A stretch of 64,000 nt of DNA, from assembly GCA_016927755.1 (NCBI GenBank), contig JAFGLZ010000197.1, forward strand, positions 1 to 64,000. The letters run 5' to 3'. The notes beneath the pieces are model-generated. The model made no database searches and was not told the DNA's origin. It saw only the letters and a program-made list of their open reading frames with translations. Source of the stretch: Phycisphaerae bacterium. GTDB taxonomy: Bacteria; Planctomycetota; Phycisphaerae; UBA1845; JAFGLZ01. The position numbers and the translations under genes were made by a program. Positions 25,646 to 36,400 of the stretch are shown in pieces. Numbering within the stretch: position 1 is the first letter of the stretch; every line of letters starts with the position of its first letter.

Positions 25646-27529
25646 ATGTCTATCGTCCAACACCACGAGTTGAGTTGCGACGTCCTGATCGCCGGCGGCG
25701 GATCGGCCGGCGTGCCTTGCGCCGTTGCCGCGGCCCGTCTGGGCAAGCGGGTCATCCTCTGCCAGGATCGCCCCGTCCTCGGGGGCAACGCATCGAGCGA
25801 GATCCGCATGCACATCTGCGGCGCCGACGCCAGCGGCGCCAGAAGCGAGCCCCTGGCCGTCGAGGCTCGCGAGGGAGGTATCATCGAGGAGATTCGCCTG
25901 GAAGCCTGCGTCAGAAACCCGCAACGATCCGCCTCCATGCTCGACCTCATCTTCTACGAACTCTGCCGGGCCGAGCCCAACCTGACGGTCATGTTCAACA
26001 CGACCATCGTCGGTGTCGAGACGGACGGTTCGCGAATCACCCACGTCCGCGCCGATCGCCAATCCACCGAAGACGCTTTCCGAATCGCCGCGAAGGTCTT
26101 CGTCGACTGCACCGGCGACGGGCGGCTCGGGCTCGAGGCCGGCGCACCTTATCGCGAAGGTCGCGAGGACAAGAACGAGTACGGCGAGTCGCTCGCGCAG
26201 GCTCGCGCCGACAACAAGCGGCTCTGCAGCACGCTGCTGTTTACCGCGCGCAAGCATGACCGGCCGGTGCCGTTTGTCCCGCCCCCGTGGGCGCGGACCT
26301 TCACGCAAGAGCATCTCGAGTTCCGAGACCACGCGACCTCTCAGGTCGACTACGGACTCGAATACGGCTACTGGTGGGTCGAGACAGGCGGTCTGATCGA
26401 CACGGTTAAAGACAATGAGAAGATCCGCGATGACCTGCTGGCCATCCTCCTCGGCGTGTGGGACCACATCAAGAACGGCGGCGATCACGGTGCCGAGAAT
26501 TGGGCCCTCGACTGGTTCGGCTTCCTGCCGGGCAAACGCGAGAGCCGCCGCTTCATCGGCCGGCACGTGCTGAGTCAGTCCGACCTGATGGAGTCACGCC
26601 CGTTCGAGGATGCCATCGCCTACGGCGGGTGGACGATGGACCTGCACGTTCCTGAGGGCGTCGACGCGCCCGACAGGGCCCCCACCGTCTTCAATTCCGT
26701 CCCGCACCTCTATGAGATCCCGCTGCGGTCGTGCGTCAGCCGAGACGTGTCGAATCTGATGTTTGCCGGGCGCAACCTCTCCGCCAGCCACGTGGCGTTC
26801 GGGTCCACGCGCCTCATGGCCACGTGTGCCGCCGTTGGTCAAGGCGTCGGCGTCGCGGCCGCCTACGCCGTGGATCACGATCGCGCGCCGCACGAATTCG
26901 TGGCAGATCCACGGGCGATGCGGGCGGTTCAGCGGCGTCTCCTTCGCGACGACGCCTACCTCATCGGACGTCTTGGCGATGACGGGGATGACCTGGCCCG
27001 TCGGGCGGAGATCGTCGCCTCCAGCGAACAGACGCTCGGGCCAGCTCGGAACGTCGTCTCCGGTCAGACGCGAGCCGTCCACGGCGACAAGGGGGCCCCG
27101 CCCGACCGCGCCAACCCCGGCACGCATCGCTGGATGTCCGATCCCTCGGAGCGTCTGCCCGCCTGGATCGAGCTAAGCTGGGACAAGCCCGTCCGGCTCG
27201 GCGAGATTCAGTTGATCTTCGACACGGGACTCCACCGAGTGCTGACACTGAGCCACTCCGATGCATACGTCGCCAAGATGGTCTGGGGCCGACCGCAGCC
27301 TGAGACGGTTCGCGATTACGTAGTGCTGGGATTCGTCGGGGGGGCGTGGCGCGAGATCGCCGCGGTAACCGGCAACTACCAGCGCCGCCGGCTTCATCGG
27401 CCATCCGGTGCCCCCGAAGCGCATGCGCTCCGTATCGAGGTCCGCTCCACCAACGGCCTCGATCACGCACGCATCTGCGAGGTCCGCGTCTACGATGACA
27501 GTCACGGGAGGTGGTCGTCGACGGTGTGA
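25646..27529 (+). CDS. FAD-dependent oxidoreductase with C-terminal discoidin-like domain
   Basis: A 627-residue flavoprotein of the FAD_oxidored family. The N-terminus has the dinucleotide motif VLIAGGGSAGVPCAVAAARLG with the ribose-binding acidic/basic end, followed by RPVLGGNASSEIRMHICG; the second FAD contact is LMFAGRNLSASHVAFGSTRLM near residue 375. The last ~125 residues (PAWIELSWDKPVRLGEI to CEVRVYDD) form a beta-sandwich like F5/8 type C domains. No signal peptide is seen, unlike the fusion at 11237-15277. Members accompany carbohydrate degradation genes in planctomycetes but their reaction is unknown. It is divergent from the riboswitch transcript, 130 bases away. Confidence 0.88.
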   Translation: MSIVQHHELSCDVLIAGGGSAGVPCAVAAARLGKRVILCQDRPVLGGNASSEIRMHICGADASGARSEPLAVEAREGGIIEEIRLEACVRNPQRSASMLDLIFYELCRAEPNLTVMFNTTIVGVETDGSRITHVRADRQSTEDAFRIAAKVFVDCTGDGRLGLEAGAPYREGREDKNEYGESLAQARADNKRLCSTLLFTARKHDRPVPFVPPPWARTFTQEHLEFRDHATSQVDYGLEYGYWWVETGGLIDTVKDNEKIRDDLLAILLGVWDHIKNGGDHGAENWALDWFGFLPGKRESRRFIGRHVLSQSDLMESRPFEDAIAYGGWTMDLHVPEGVDAPDRAPTVFNSVPHLYEIPLRSCVSRDVSNLMFAGRNLSASHVAFGSTRLMATCAAVGQGVGVAAAYAVDHDRAPHEFVADPRAMRAVQRRLLRDDAYLIGRLGDDGDDLARRAEIVASSEQTLGPARNVVSGQTRAVHGDKGAPPDRANPGTHRWMSDPSERLPAWIELSWDKPVRLGEIQLIFDTGLHRVLTLSHSDAYVAKMVWGRPQPETVRDYVVLGFVGGAWREIAAVTGNYQRRRLHRPSGAPEAHALRIEVRSTNGLDHARICEVRVYDDSHGRWSSTV

Positions 27530-27630
27530 AGCGGGCGTTCGCCCACCGCGTGGGCCATCCTTTCGGGAAAGGGGCACGAATGCAATAGCGAGTGTACGCC
27601 CTCTAGGGACCGACTGGAATCCGCCGCGCG

Positions 27631-29865
27631 TCAGTCGCGCTTCAGCGGTTCCTGCCCCCCAGGTAGCCCGATGTACTTCAGCACGATCTTGTAGACGTCG
27701 CAGCACCTGACGAACAGCATCCGTCCCTGCTCTTCCGCGCTCTTGATGAAGAGCTTGTAGTGCGCGCGCCAATTAGGCTTGTCCTTGAGCTTGCGGTCGA
27801 AGCCCATCGACTTCTGGGACTTGTCCGAGAGCTTGCGAACGTTCCACCTCGCCGTGGCGTACGCCGCACAGAAGGCGTCGGCCGACAGCCAATCCATGCC
27901 CGCCTCCTCCTTCGAGCAGTCCCAGCGGAAGTCCGAGATGAGATTGATGAGCATGCCCTCCAGGATGCCGGGGCGGTGAGGTATGAGTGGCATGACGAAT
28001 CGGCCGTTGTCGTCCCATTTCCGCGGACAGATCGAGAACCCCATCTGGCCTCGACCGGGAGCGATCAGAAGCGTCGGGCTCATTCGGACGGTAATCTGTC
28101 GATCGAGGTGCTTGTTGGACACGAGCGTGTGGTGAAACACGCGCTCGTCCGCTTTCTCGAGGGCCCGGATCGCATCCAGCACCTCCTGGCGGCTGTGATG
28201 ATCGCCCCGGCCCGGGTGGAAGTGGTCTCGCAGCGTGAACTGCGCGAACGGCTCCTTCAGCCTCGCGGACAATCGGGCCATCTGGCGAACGAACTTGGCT
28301 TCGCGACGGGCGATCATTTCCGGCGTCAGGATCGCCGCGCTCTCGCCGAACTTCGAGTCCGCGTCCTTGGCCTGATCCTGTGCCCGGGGAATCGCCTTGG
28401 CTTCGATGTAGTCGGCGGCGCGAACGAGTCGTCCGATCTGCGGTCTGATCGCGGCCAAGTCCTTCTCCAGGCTTGCCGCCTGCGTCTTTCGCTTCCCGCT
28501 GGCCCGGAGATCCTTCAGCGTCTTCTGCTTATCGGCGACCGCCTCCTGTTGCTTCGTGATCGCTTCCTGCAGCGTTCGGTGCCGGATCTCGAACAGACGA
28601 GCGCGAACCTTACTGATCACGGCCTGACGCCAAACGCGATCCGCCTTCCATTCGTCGCTGTCCCGGCCGTTCAGCTCCAGTTCCTCGTCCGGGCTGACGG
28701 TCAGTTGTGCTTTGGCGATGGCCAGGATGTACTCGTCCGCATAGACCACGTGCATCGCGTCGGGACTGTCGACCCACTCGTAGACGTCCTGAGCGCAGTC
28801 GTCGGTGATGTGCTTGACGCTCTGCGGATCGATCAGGCTCGGATGCACGCAAACCAGCCCATAGCGCAGAAACGCCCGGGCGGTCAGCAGATCCTCACCG
28901 GTCAGCCGTTCCTGCGCGTACAGCCACGCTATCTCTTGGTAGGCAGTCCAGAAAAGGTCCGTCAGATAGGGCTCGACGGCGCGCATCTCCCTTCGCGCGG
29001 CCTGGAGGTTCTTGCTGACTTTGGAGTCGAGCGGTGGGATCTGGTCAGCCGTCGTCTTGCCGCCGAAGATCGATCGAAGCCCCTTGTTGTTCTGGCGATC
29101 CTCGGCCTTGGCCGCCGAGACCCGCTCACGGTAGTGATCCTCGATGCCGCGGTAGTGGTCGATCCGTTGCTGGACGCCGAGTGCGTAGTACGTCCAGCCG
29201 AAGAGTGAATCGGCGTCGATTTCGCTGACGCGGCACAGCTTCAAGAGCGGCTCGGCGCCAAACGCCGGCATCGCCGCCGGAGGAATCGCCTCGTCCAACT
29301 GCGCCCGCTTCAGGAGCAGCACGATCTGGCTGCCACCCATCTGGTACGCGCGTTCTCGAGATGCATTGGGCTCCGCCGCCGGGACGACGCTGTTCGATGC
29401 TTGCGGAGATGCGATCTTCTGCCCCGTGAGCCCCTTGAACTTCCCGTGAACTTTCTTCAGTGTGTTTTCCAGGATCTCTCGGCAAGGGCACCGCTGCAGT
29501 TCTCTGCTCTGCCGTGCGAGCTCGCCCCGCACTTCGGAATCGTTGGCCTTGCTCAGCCAATCTCCGCGAAGATCGTCAATCTCTAGCAGCTTTCGCCAGG
29601 CCGTGATTCGTTGGTCGACGATCCGCATCAGCTCCTCGGGGAGCTCGGCCTTCACGGCCTCCGTGGCCGGGACGACCTCCTCGACCGGATCCTCCTGATC
29701 CGGCTCCTCGGCGATCTCTGCCTCGATCGCGGCGATCCCGGTCAACTCACGGTCATCAGGTCGCGGCGCATCCGATGCGGGCGGACCCGGGGCCGCGTCG
29801 AGATCCGCTTTCGGATCGACTGGCTTGCCTTGCGTTGTACTGGTCGTCTCCGACGCCGAACTCAT
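27631..29865 (-). CDS. Large protein of unknown function with coiled coil
   Basis: A 744-residue protein I do not recognise. Residues 1-75 are acidic and Pro-rich, probably disordered. The body is helical; residues ~470-515 (ITKQQEAVADKQKTLKDLR) form a likely coiled coil. A His/Asp-rich stretch (RDHFHPGRGDHHSRQE, near 590) could bind metal. The C-terminal ~130 residues are rich in Trp, Cys and Lys (ISDFRWDCSKEEAGMDWLS, FVRCCDVYKIV). No signal peptide or membrane segment is seen, so it should be cytoplasmic. The gene is isolated: convergent with the oxidoreductase and followed upstream by a 559-base gap. Confidence 0.75.
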   Translation of the reverse strand: MSSASETTSTTQGKPVDPKADLDAAPGPPASDAPRPDDRELTGIAAIEAEIAEEPDQEDPVEEVVPATEAVKAELPEELMRIVDQRITAWRKLLEIDDLRGDWLSKANDSEVRGELARQSRELQRCPCREILENTLKKVHGKFKGLTGQKIASPQASNSVVPAAEPNASRERAYQMGGSQIVLLLKRAQLDEAIPPAAMPAFGAEPLLKLCRVSEIDADSLFGWTYYALGVQQRIDHYRGIEDHYRERVSAAKAEDRQNNKGLRSIFGGKTTADQIPPLDSKVSKNLQAARREMRAVEPYLTDLFWTAYQEIAWLYAQERLTGEDLLTARAFLRYGLVCVHPSLIDPQSVKHITDDCAQDVYEWVDSPDAMHVVYADEYILAIAKAQLTVSPDEELELNGRDSDEWKADRVWRQAVISKVRARLFEIRHRTLQEAITKQQEAVADKQKTLKDLRASGKRKTQAASLEKDLAAIRPQIGRLVRAADYIEAKAIPRAQDQAKDADSKFGESAAILTPEMIARREAKFVRQMARLSARLKEPFAQFTLRDHFHPGRGDHHSRQEVLDAIRALEKADERVFHHTLVSNKHLDRQITVRMSPTLLIAPGRGQMGFSICPRKWDDNGRFVMPLIPHRPGILEGMLINLISDFRWDCSKEEAGMDWLSADAFCAAYATARWNVRKLSDKSQKSMGFDRKLKDKPNWRAHYKLFIKSAEEQGRMLFVRCCDVYKIVLKYIGLPGGQEPLKRD

Positions 29866-30424
29866 TCACAGCCCTCACGTGGCGAGATGCGATAAGAGGT
29901 CGTTCGCGATCCACGCGCGACCTGACCACCGATGCAGCAGCCTATCCACGTGTTGAAGCAAGGCTCGGCCTGGCAGCGAACTGGCCGCGTTCTCTGGACC
30001 TCCGCCCGCACCCAGATCCGTCCCCGCTCGACGATACGCTACCGGAGTCTGTTCCCTATCTGACACCTAATCCGAAGCGCCAAAGTACAGTATCTTGATC
30101 GACCACTCCGAAGCCCGACCTTACTTCCCATTCCCCAAGCCCATGAGCGCCAGATGTCGCGCGTCGCGCCCGGGGAACCGACCCAGCCCACGGCATATCT
30201 TCCTGCCCCCAAAGCGGTTGTACGTCCCTCCGATCGGCCGAGGCCTTTGACCGGGTGTCGTGCCTCTCCCAATGGCCCTTGCCCGCCTCACGAACCGCCG
30301 GGTTGGCTCCGTCGAACCTCCAGCCGCGAGTCCGAATATGTTCCCGGGCCGCCGCACGGAATACCCGGAATGCACCCCATGGACTCGGGGTTATCTCCGT
30401 CTCCCATGCGTCGTGATAAGCGCC
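29866..30424. other. 559-base gap with a possible eroded PEP-CTERM remnant
   Basis: No intact gene is supported. On the minus strand, an open frame ending near 30121 terminates in HLALMGLGNGK, which resembles the ALMGLG part of a PEP-CTERM tail, but the preceding Pro-Glu-Pro is absent and the frame has no recognisable N-terminus. This may be a decayed surface-protein gene or coincidence. No promoter or terminator stands out. Confidence 0.3.
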
Positions 30425-33400
30425 CTAGCGGATGCCCCCGATCGGTCCTCGCCGCTTCCTCGGGCGACACAGACCCGCGAGGCTGATCCACAGAGCGATA
30501 GCGCCGAGCGGAGCGGCGGCTCCACAGCACGCCCCTCCAACCTTGTTTGGGTTCTGATCCACGGGATCGATCTCGTTCGGCACGCCGTCGTTGTCGCGGT
30601 CGGCGTCGCAGGTGTCTCCAAGTCCGTCGGCATCGAAATCGAGCTGATCGGGGTTGAAGACGCCGGGGCAATTGTCCGTCGGCATCAGCCGGTCGAGCGG
30701 GAGATCAACCAGATCCAGCCACCCGTTCCCTACGGTGATGCCGTCCTGCCGCTGCATGACGCGGAAGGATCCGAACGTCGCCTCGCCGAAGTGGGCACTT
30801 TCGCTCCGAGGATCGAACGGGCCCGACTCGCCCAACCCCACGCCGCCGACGTCGAAACCGTCGGCCAGTGTTCCATCGTTGCTGAAGTCGATGCCGAAGG
30901 CCTGTTCGAGCGTGACCTCGTTGTACCGGGTGAAGTCGGGTACGCCGTCGCCGTTGTCGTCGGGCGCCTCCAGGAACCCGTCGTTGTCCTGGTCGAAGTT
31001 CAGCATGAGCCGCTGAAACTCGATGACGTTGTCCGGGAAATCTGACGGTGCTCCGCCGCTTCTCAGATACGCTTCTCTCAAAGCCGCCACATCGGCCTGA
31101 TCGAACCGCCCATCGCCGTTGGCGTCGAACCCCCATCGGGCCGGGTTGATCTGCGGCGCGGGATCCTCCTGGTCGTCCAGGCCGTCCTCGTCGGTGTCGG
31201 CTCGTGTCGGATCGGTCCGCACGCCCGGCACGGGCTTGCTGACCTCCGGGTTCCCGCGTTCTGGATTGGCCGCGAGACCGATGCTCTCGGTGACGAGACT
31301 GACGAAGTCCAGAATGCCGTTTCCGTTCGTGTCCTCGCCGTCGTCCAGCTCGCCGTTGCCGTTGGTGTCCTCGTCCAGCCAGGCCGACCGGGCCCACGTG
31401 TTGACCTCGTCCCAATCGGAGATACCGTCGCCGTCCGTGTCCTGCTTCGTCGGATCGCTGGCAACCCGAACCACGTATTCCCGCTGGAACACGCCCGAGC
31501 TCGCCCCGACGGGATAGCGCGTCACGGTGAAGCCCGCCACCTCCTCGCCGTCGCTCAGGCCGTCCCCGTCCGTGTCCCACCGATGCGGATCCGACTCGCC
31601 GGCATCGACCACGCCGTTGCCGTTGACGTCTTCCTTGCCGTCGGACAGTCCGTCTCCGTCCGTGTCGTGCTCCGACACCTCTGCGAAAACGTCAAACGGT
31701 TCCGACTCGACCGTCCCCAGGCCCGGAGCCGACGCCCGCAGTCGGTAGCCGCTACAGACCAACGTGACCCTGAGATCCTCATCCGTCCCGAACGCCGCCA
31801 GCCCCGCGACCGCTTGCGCCGAGGCCGTCCCAGTCAGCGTCCCGCCGCACCCCGTAGCGTTCACGAGCGCTAGCGAAACCACGTCCGTGGCGCTGGCCCG
31901 ATTGCCGTTGGAGTCAATGATTTCGACGGAGACCTCCAGCGGAGACGTGATCTCCGTATTCCCGGGCTGCTTGACGAACCGCAGCGCGCCTCCGGCGCCG
32001 GCCGTTACGTTGAAGCCGTTGGAATTCGCCGTGGCAAGGGCGTCGCCGCTGGTGCGCTTGGCCTCGACGCTGACCCCCGCTTCGGCCTTGTCATACGTCA
32101 CGCCGGTGATGACGACCTGCCCAGTGCCGACCGAAATGGTCCCGGAGACCGTACCGCCCAATTCGCCGCTGCCCGCGCTGCGGCTCAGCACGACTACGGT
32201 GTCGCTCAGAACGTTCGCTCCGTTGCCGGTGCTGTCGATCGACCGAACGGTCACGCTGAACGGCACGCCGGCCGTCTGGTCGCCAATCGGCTTAATCTCG
32301 AGTCGGGCGGGCATACCCGCCCCGACCGAGAATGCGTTGGACAAGGCCCCGGTGAGGACGTCGCCGCCAGTCCGTTCGGCGCTCAGTCGGACGCCAGTCT
32401 CGGCCGTGTCGTAGGTCAAGCTGAACGTTGCTGAGCGGCTGCCGACGCTCAGCGTTCGCGTCAGCAGCCCCCCGAGGCTGCCGCTGCCATTGGCCAGGGC
32501 GATCTGGATCGGGGTGTCGGCCGTCACGGGGGCCAGGTTGTCGTAGTCGTCCAGGACGTTCACAACCACCGGGAAGGCCACGCCCGCCGACTGGTCGGCG
32601 ATCGGCTCGATCGCCAGTTTCGTGCCCGGGCCCGACGAGACGTCAAACGGCGCTGAATCGCCAGGGGCCAGCGCATCTCCGCTCGTACGGGTTCCGCGGA
32701 CCACGACGCCGCTCTCGGCCTTGTTGTACGCCACGCCGACGATCGTGACGCTCCCCGATCCGTTCAAAATGGTGCCGGTGAGCGTGCCGCCCAGCGGGCC
32801 CGTCCCGCTGACCAAGCTGAGCTCGATGTCCGTATCCGCCGTCACCGTCGTGGCGTTGCCCCACGTGTCGACCGCGATGACCGTGACGTCAAAGGGCGTG
32901 CCGGCTGCCTGATCGCCGATCGGCTGAACAACCAGGGAAACCGCCATGCCACCCGAAACGGCAAAGACGTTGGAGGTGGTCGCCGCCAGGCCGTCGCCGC
33001 TCGTTCGCGTCGCGGTGATACTGACGCCCCCTTGCGCCTTGTCGTAGGTTACGCCGACGATGTCGACAGTGTTGTTACCGGCGGCGATCGTCCCCGTGAG
33101 TGTCCCACCCAAGTTGCCGCTTCCCGTATTCAGGCTGAGCTGGATGTCCGTATCAGCCGAAACGTTCGCTAGATTGCTGGCGCTGTCCAGTGATCTCACC
33201 GTCACAGTGAAGGGCACACCCGCCACCTGCGGCCCGATCGCCACGAGATCCAGTCGAACCGGCGGGCTCGAATTCACGTTGAACACGTTGGAGACGATTG
33301 GGGTCAGCGCCGGTCCGGCGCTAACCGCGGCCCTCAAGCTGACGCCGGCCTCGGCGGTGTCGTACGTCACGCTGAAGGTCTTTGTCTTGCTCCCCGTGCT

Positions 33401-36400
33401 CAGTGTTTGGGTGAGCGCCCCTGTGAGGTTTCCCGTCCCCGTCTCGCGGCTCAGAACCACGTCCGTCGGCCCCGTGACACCCGCCAGGTTGTCGTAATCA
33501 TCAAGCACGTTGACCGTCACCGAGAAGGCGATGCCCGCCGTCGGAGGAGCGATCGTCTCGATCCCGAGCTTCGTCGGCGCCCCCGGGGCCACGACAAAGG
33601 GATTCGAGTCATCGAGCGTCAGGGCGTCGCCGCTGGTCCGGGCCGCTCGAATGACCACGCCGGTCTCGGCCGTCGTGTGGATCACGCCGTTGATCGTCAA
33701 CGTCCCAAGGCCGCTGTTGATCGTGCCGTCGACAGTGCCCGCAAGCACACCCGTTCCGTTGAACAGACTCAGATGCACGTCGGTGTCACCCGAGACCACC
33801 GCCGGGTTGCCCGAGCCGTCGATCACGTCGACGACGACGTCGAACGGGATCCCGGCGGTCTGATTGCCGATGGTCTGGACCACGAGCGCTGCGGCCGCGC
33901 CGCCCGTCACCGCGAACGGATCCGAGCTGCCGGACACCAGGAAGTCACCGGACGTACGATCGACGATCAACACGACGTTGTTTTCCGCCTTGTCGTATTG
34001 GACGTTGTTGATCGTCACGGTATCCGTCCCGATGGGGATCGTCCCGGTCAACGTTCCGCTCAGAGTGCCGGTGCCGACGCCGCGCCGCAGTTCCACGTTA
34101 GTGTTCTGGGTCACGTTGGAGGGGTTGCCGAACTGGTCCGTGACCTTGATGACCACGCTGAACGGGTTGCCGGCCGTCGGGGCAGGGGCGATCGGATCGA
34201 TCTTGAGCAACAGCGACGTCGCCGAGACCCAGTTGACGTTGGTCGTTCCGTCCGTCACGACACCGTCCGACACGGTCATCAGCGTCGTCTCGGCGATGCG
34301 ATTCTTGATCGTAACCTTCAGCTCACCGCTGGCGTCGAAGTCGGCCGTGTCGGGAATCGTCGCCGAGATCCCCAGATCGCTGAATCCCGGAACCGCGCTG
34401 CTGAAATCGAAGCTGTCATCGTCGCCCGCCGTCCCCGCGCTGATCGTAATGACGTCCTGGATGTCCCAGTTCGGGATCGCGTTGCCGTGAGTGTCCCGTG
34501 CGGTGATCGTCAGCTCAACCGGCTGGTCCACGACCTGCGTGGCCAGGCTCGGCACCACGTCGAAATGGTGCAACGGCGCGGGTGTGTAGGTCAGGTCGCC
34601 GCTCGAACCGGTCGCGGGGGTCACCACATCCGTGGCTGTGACCGTGATCGTCTCGGCAATCCGGTCCTTGACGTTGACCTTGACTTCGCCGGTCGCGGCA
34701 TCGAAGACCGTGCCCGTTGGGATCGTCGCGGTCAGCCCGTTGTCGGCGAAGCCGGGAACCGCGCTGCTCCAATCCAGCGTAGTCCCATCCCCGCTCGTCG
34801 TGGACGTCATCTCGATGTCCTGAAGCGTGGTCCACCCCTTGACCGCGTTGCTGTAGATGTCCCTCGCGACGATCGTCACCTCGATGTCGTTGTCCACCTG
34901 GACTGTGTCTGGTGGTCCCACGACGAGCTCGAAATGGTGCAGGTTCGCCGCGGTGATGTTGAACGGCGCGCTGTTAACCGTGCTCGATCCGGAGAATGCC
35001 GCCCCGTCGGCCGTGGCCCGAAGTTGGAACCCGTCCGCCGCCGTCTGGATGTTGAGCCCCGTCGCGCCTGACCACGTCGCCTTGCCGTTGCTCGTCAGCA
35101 GTGTCTTGGTCCCGTTGAGCGTCGTCGGTGGTGGCGACGGTGGATCCGTCTGGATGCTCAGCGTGATGTTGCGGTTGATCGAGGGGATCGTGTTGCCGTA
35201 CTGGTCCTTGATCTCCACCGCGGGGACCAGGTCGTCTCCTGCCGTCGTGTCGGCCGGCTCCGTCGTGAATTCCAGATGGTGCGCGATCGCCTCCGGCGTG
35301 ATGTTGAAGACCACGCTGTCCAGCGTGTCCGATCCGGTGAAACCCGGATCGTTGGCCGTCGCTCGAAGCTGGTAGCCGTCCTGGGCTACCTCGATGTTGA
35401 GATCGTCCGGCGCCGTCCAGGTCGCCACGCCGCTGACCGTCGTCTTCGTCTTCGGTCCCAGCAGGTCCGCGGGATTCCCGTTCAGAAGGATCAGCTCGAT
35501 GTCGTATGACCCCGTGGTCACCGTGTTGCCGGTGGCGTCCTTGACTCGCACGACCGGGACCAGGGCCACGCCCGCCGTCGTGTTGACCGGCTGGGTCGTG
35601 AACTCCAGCTCGTGAGCCGGACCGTGAACGAACGTGACGACCTCGGTGTCGGTGACGGTAACGCTGTCCGTCGTATCCGTCGCCTGGAAGGTAACGCCCT
35701 TGGCAATGGTGGAGCTGACGGTGAACGTCACCTGCCCTGCCGCGTCGGAAGCGCCCGACGGAGGACCGATTGTGACCCCGGCCGCCCCCCCCGCGGAGAT
35801 CGCCAGCGAGACGTTGTGGCCGAAAACGGGGTTCCCCAGGCTGTTGATGAGAGTAACCGTAATCGTCTCGGTCTCGGTCCCGTCAGCCACGGCCGTGCCG
35901 TCGACCGAGGTCACCGTCGACGCCCCGATGTCTGTCAGATTGGCGCTGAACGTCACGTCCTCCGTGTCGGTGACGACCACACTGTCTGTTGTGTCCGTTG
36001 CCTGGAACGTCACGACCTTGGCGACCGACGACTTGACCGTAAACGTCACTACACCCGCCGCGTCCGACGGTCCCGATGGCGCGCTGATGGTGATCCCGGC
36101 CGCCCCGCCCGCCGAGACCGCCAGCGATACGTTATGCCCGAAGACCGGGTTGCCCAGGCCGTTGATCAGCGTCACCGTGATCTGTTCGGTGTCGATGTCG
36201 TCGGCCACCGCGCCGCCGTCCACCGACGTCACTGTTGAGGCGCCGACGTCCGTCAGATTCGCCGTGAACGTTACGTCCTCCGTATCGGTGATGACCGTGC
36301 TGTCCGTGGTGTCCGTCGCCTGGAACGTCACCACCTTGGCGATCGAGCTCCGGACCGTGAAGGTGACCTGGCCTCCCGCGTCTGACGGTCCCGATGGCGC

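Noticed and set aside
33407-35071. 554-residue plus-strand frame inside the giant gene
   Set aside because: It is the antisense of repeat codons; Arg/Asp/Gly-rich without any motif.
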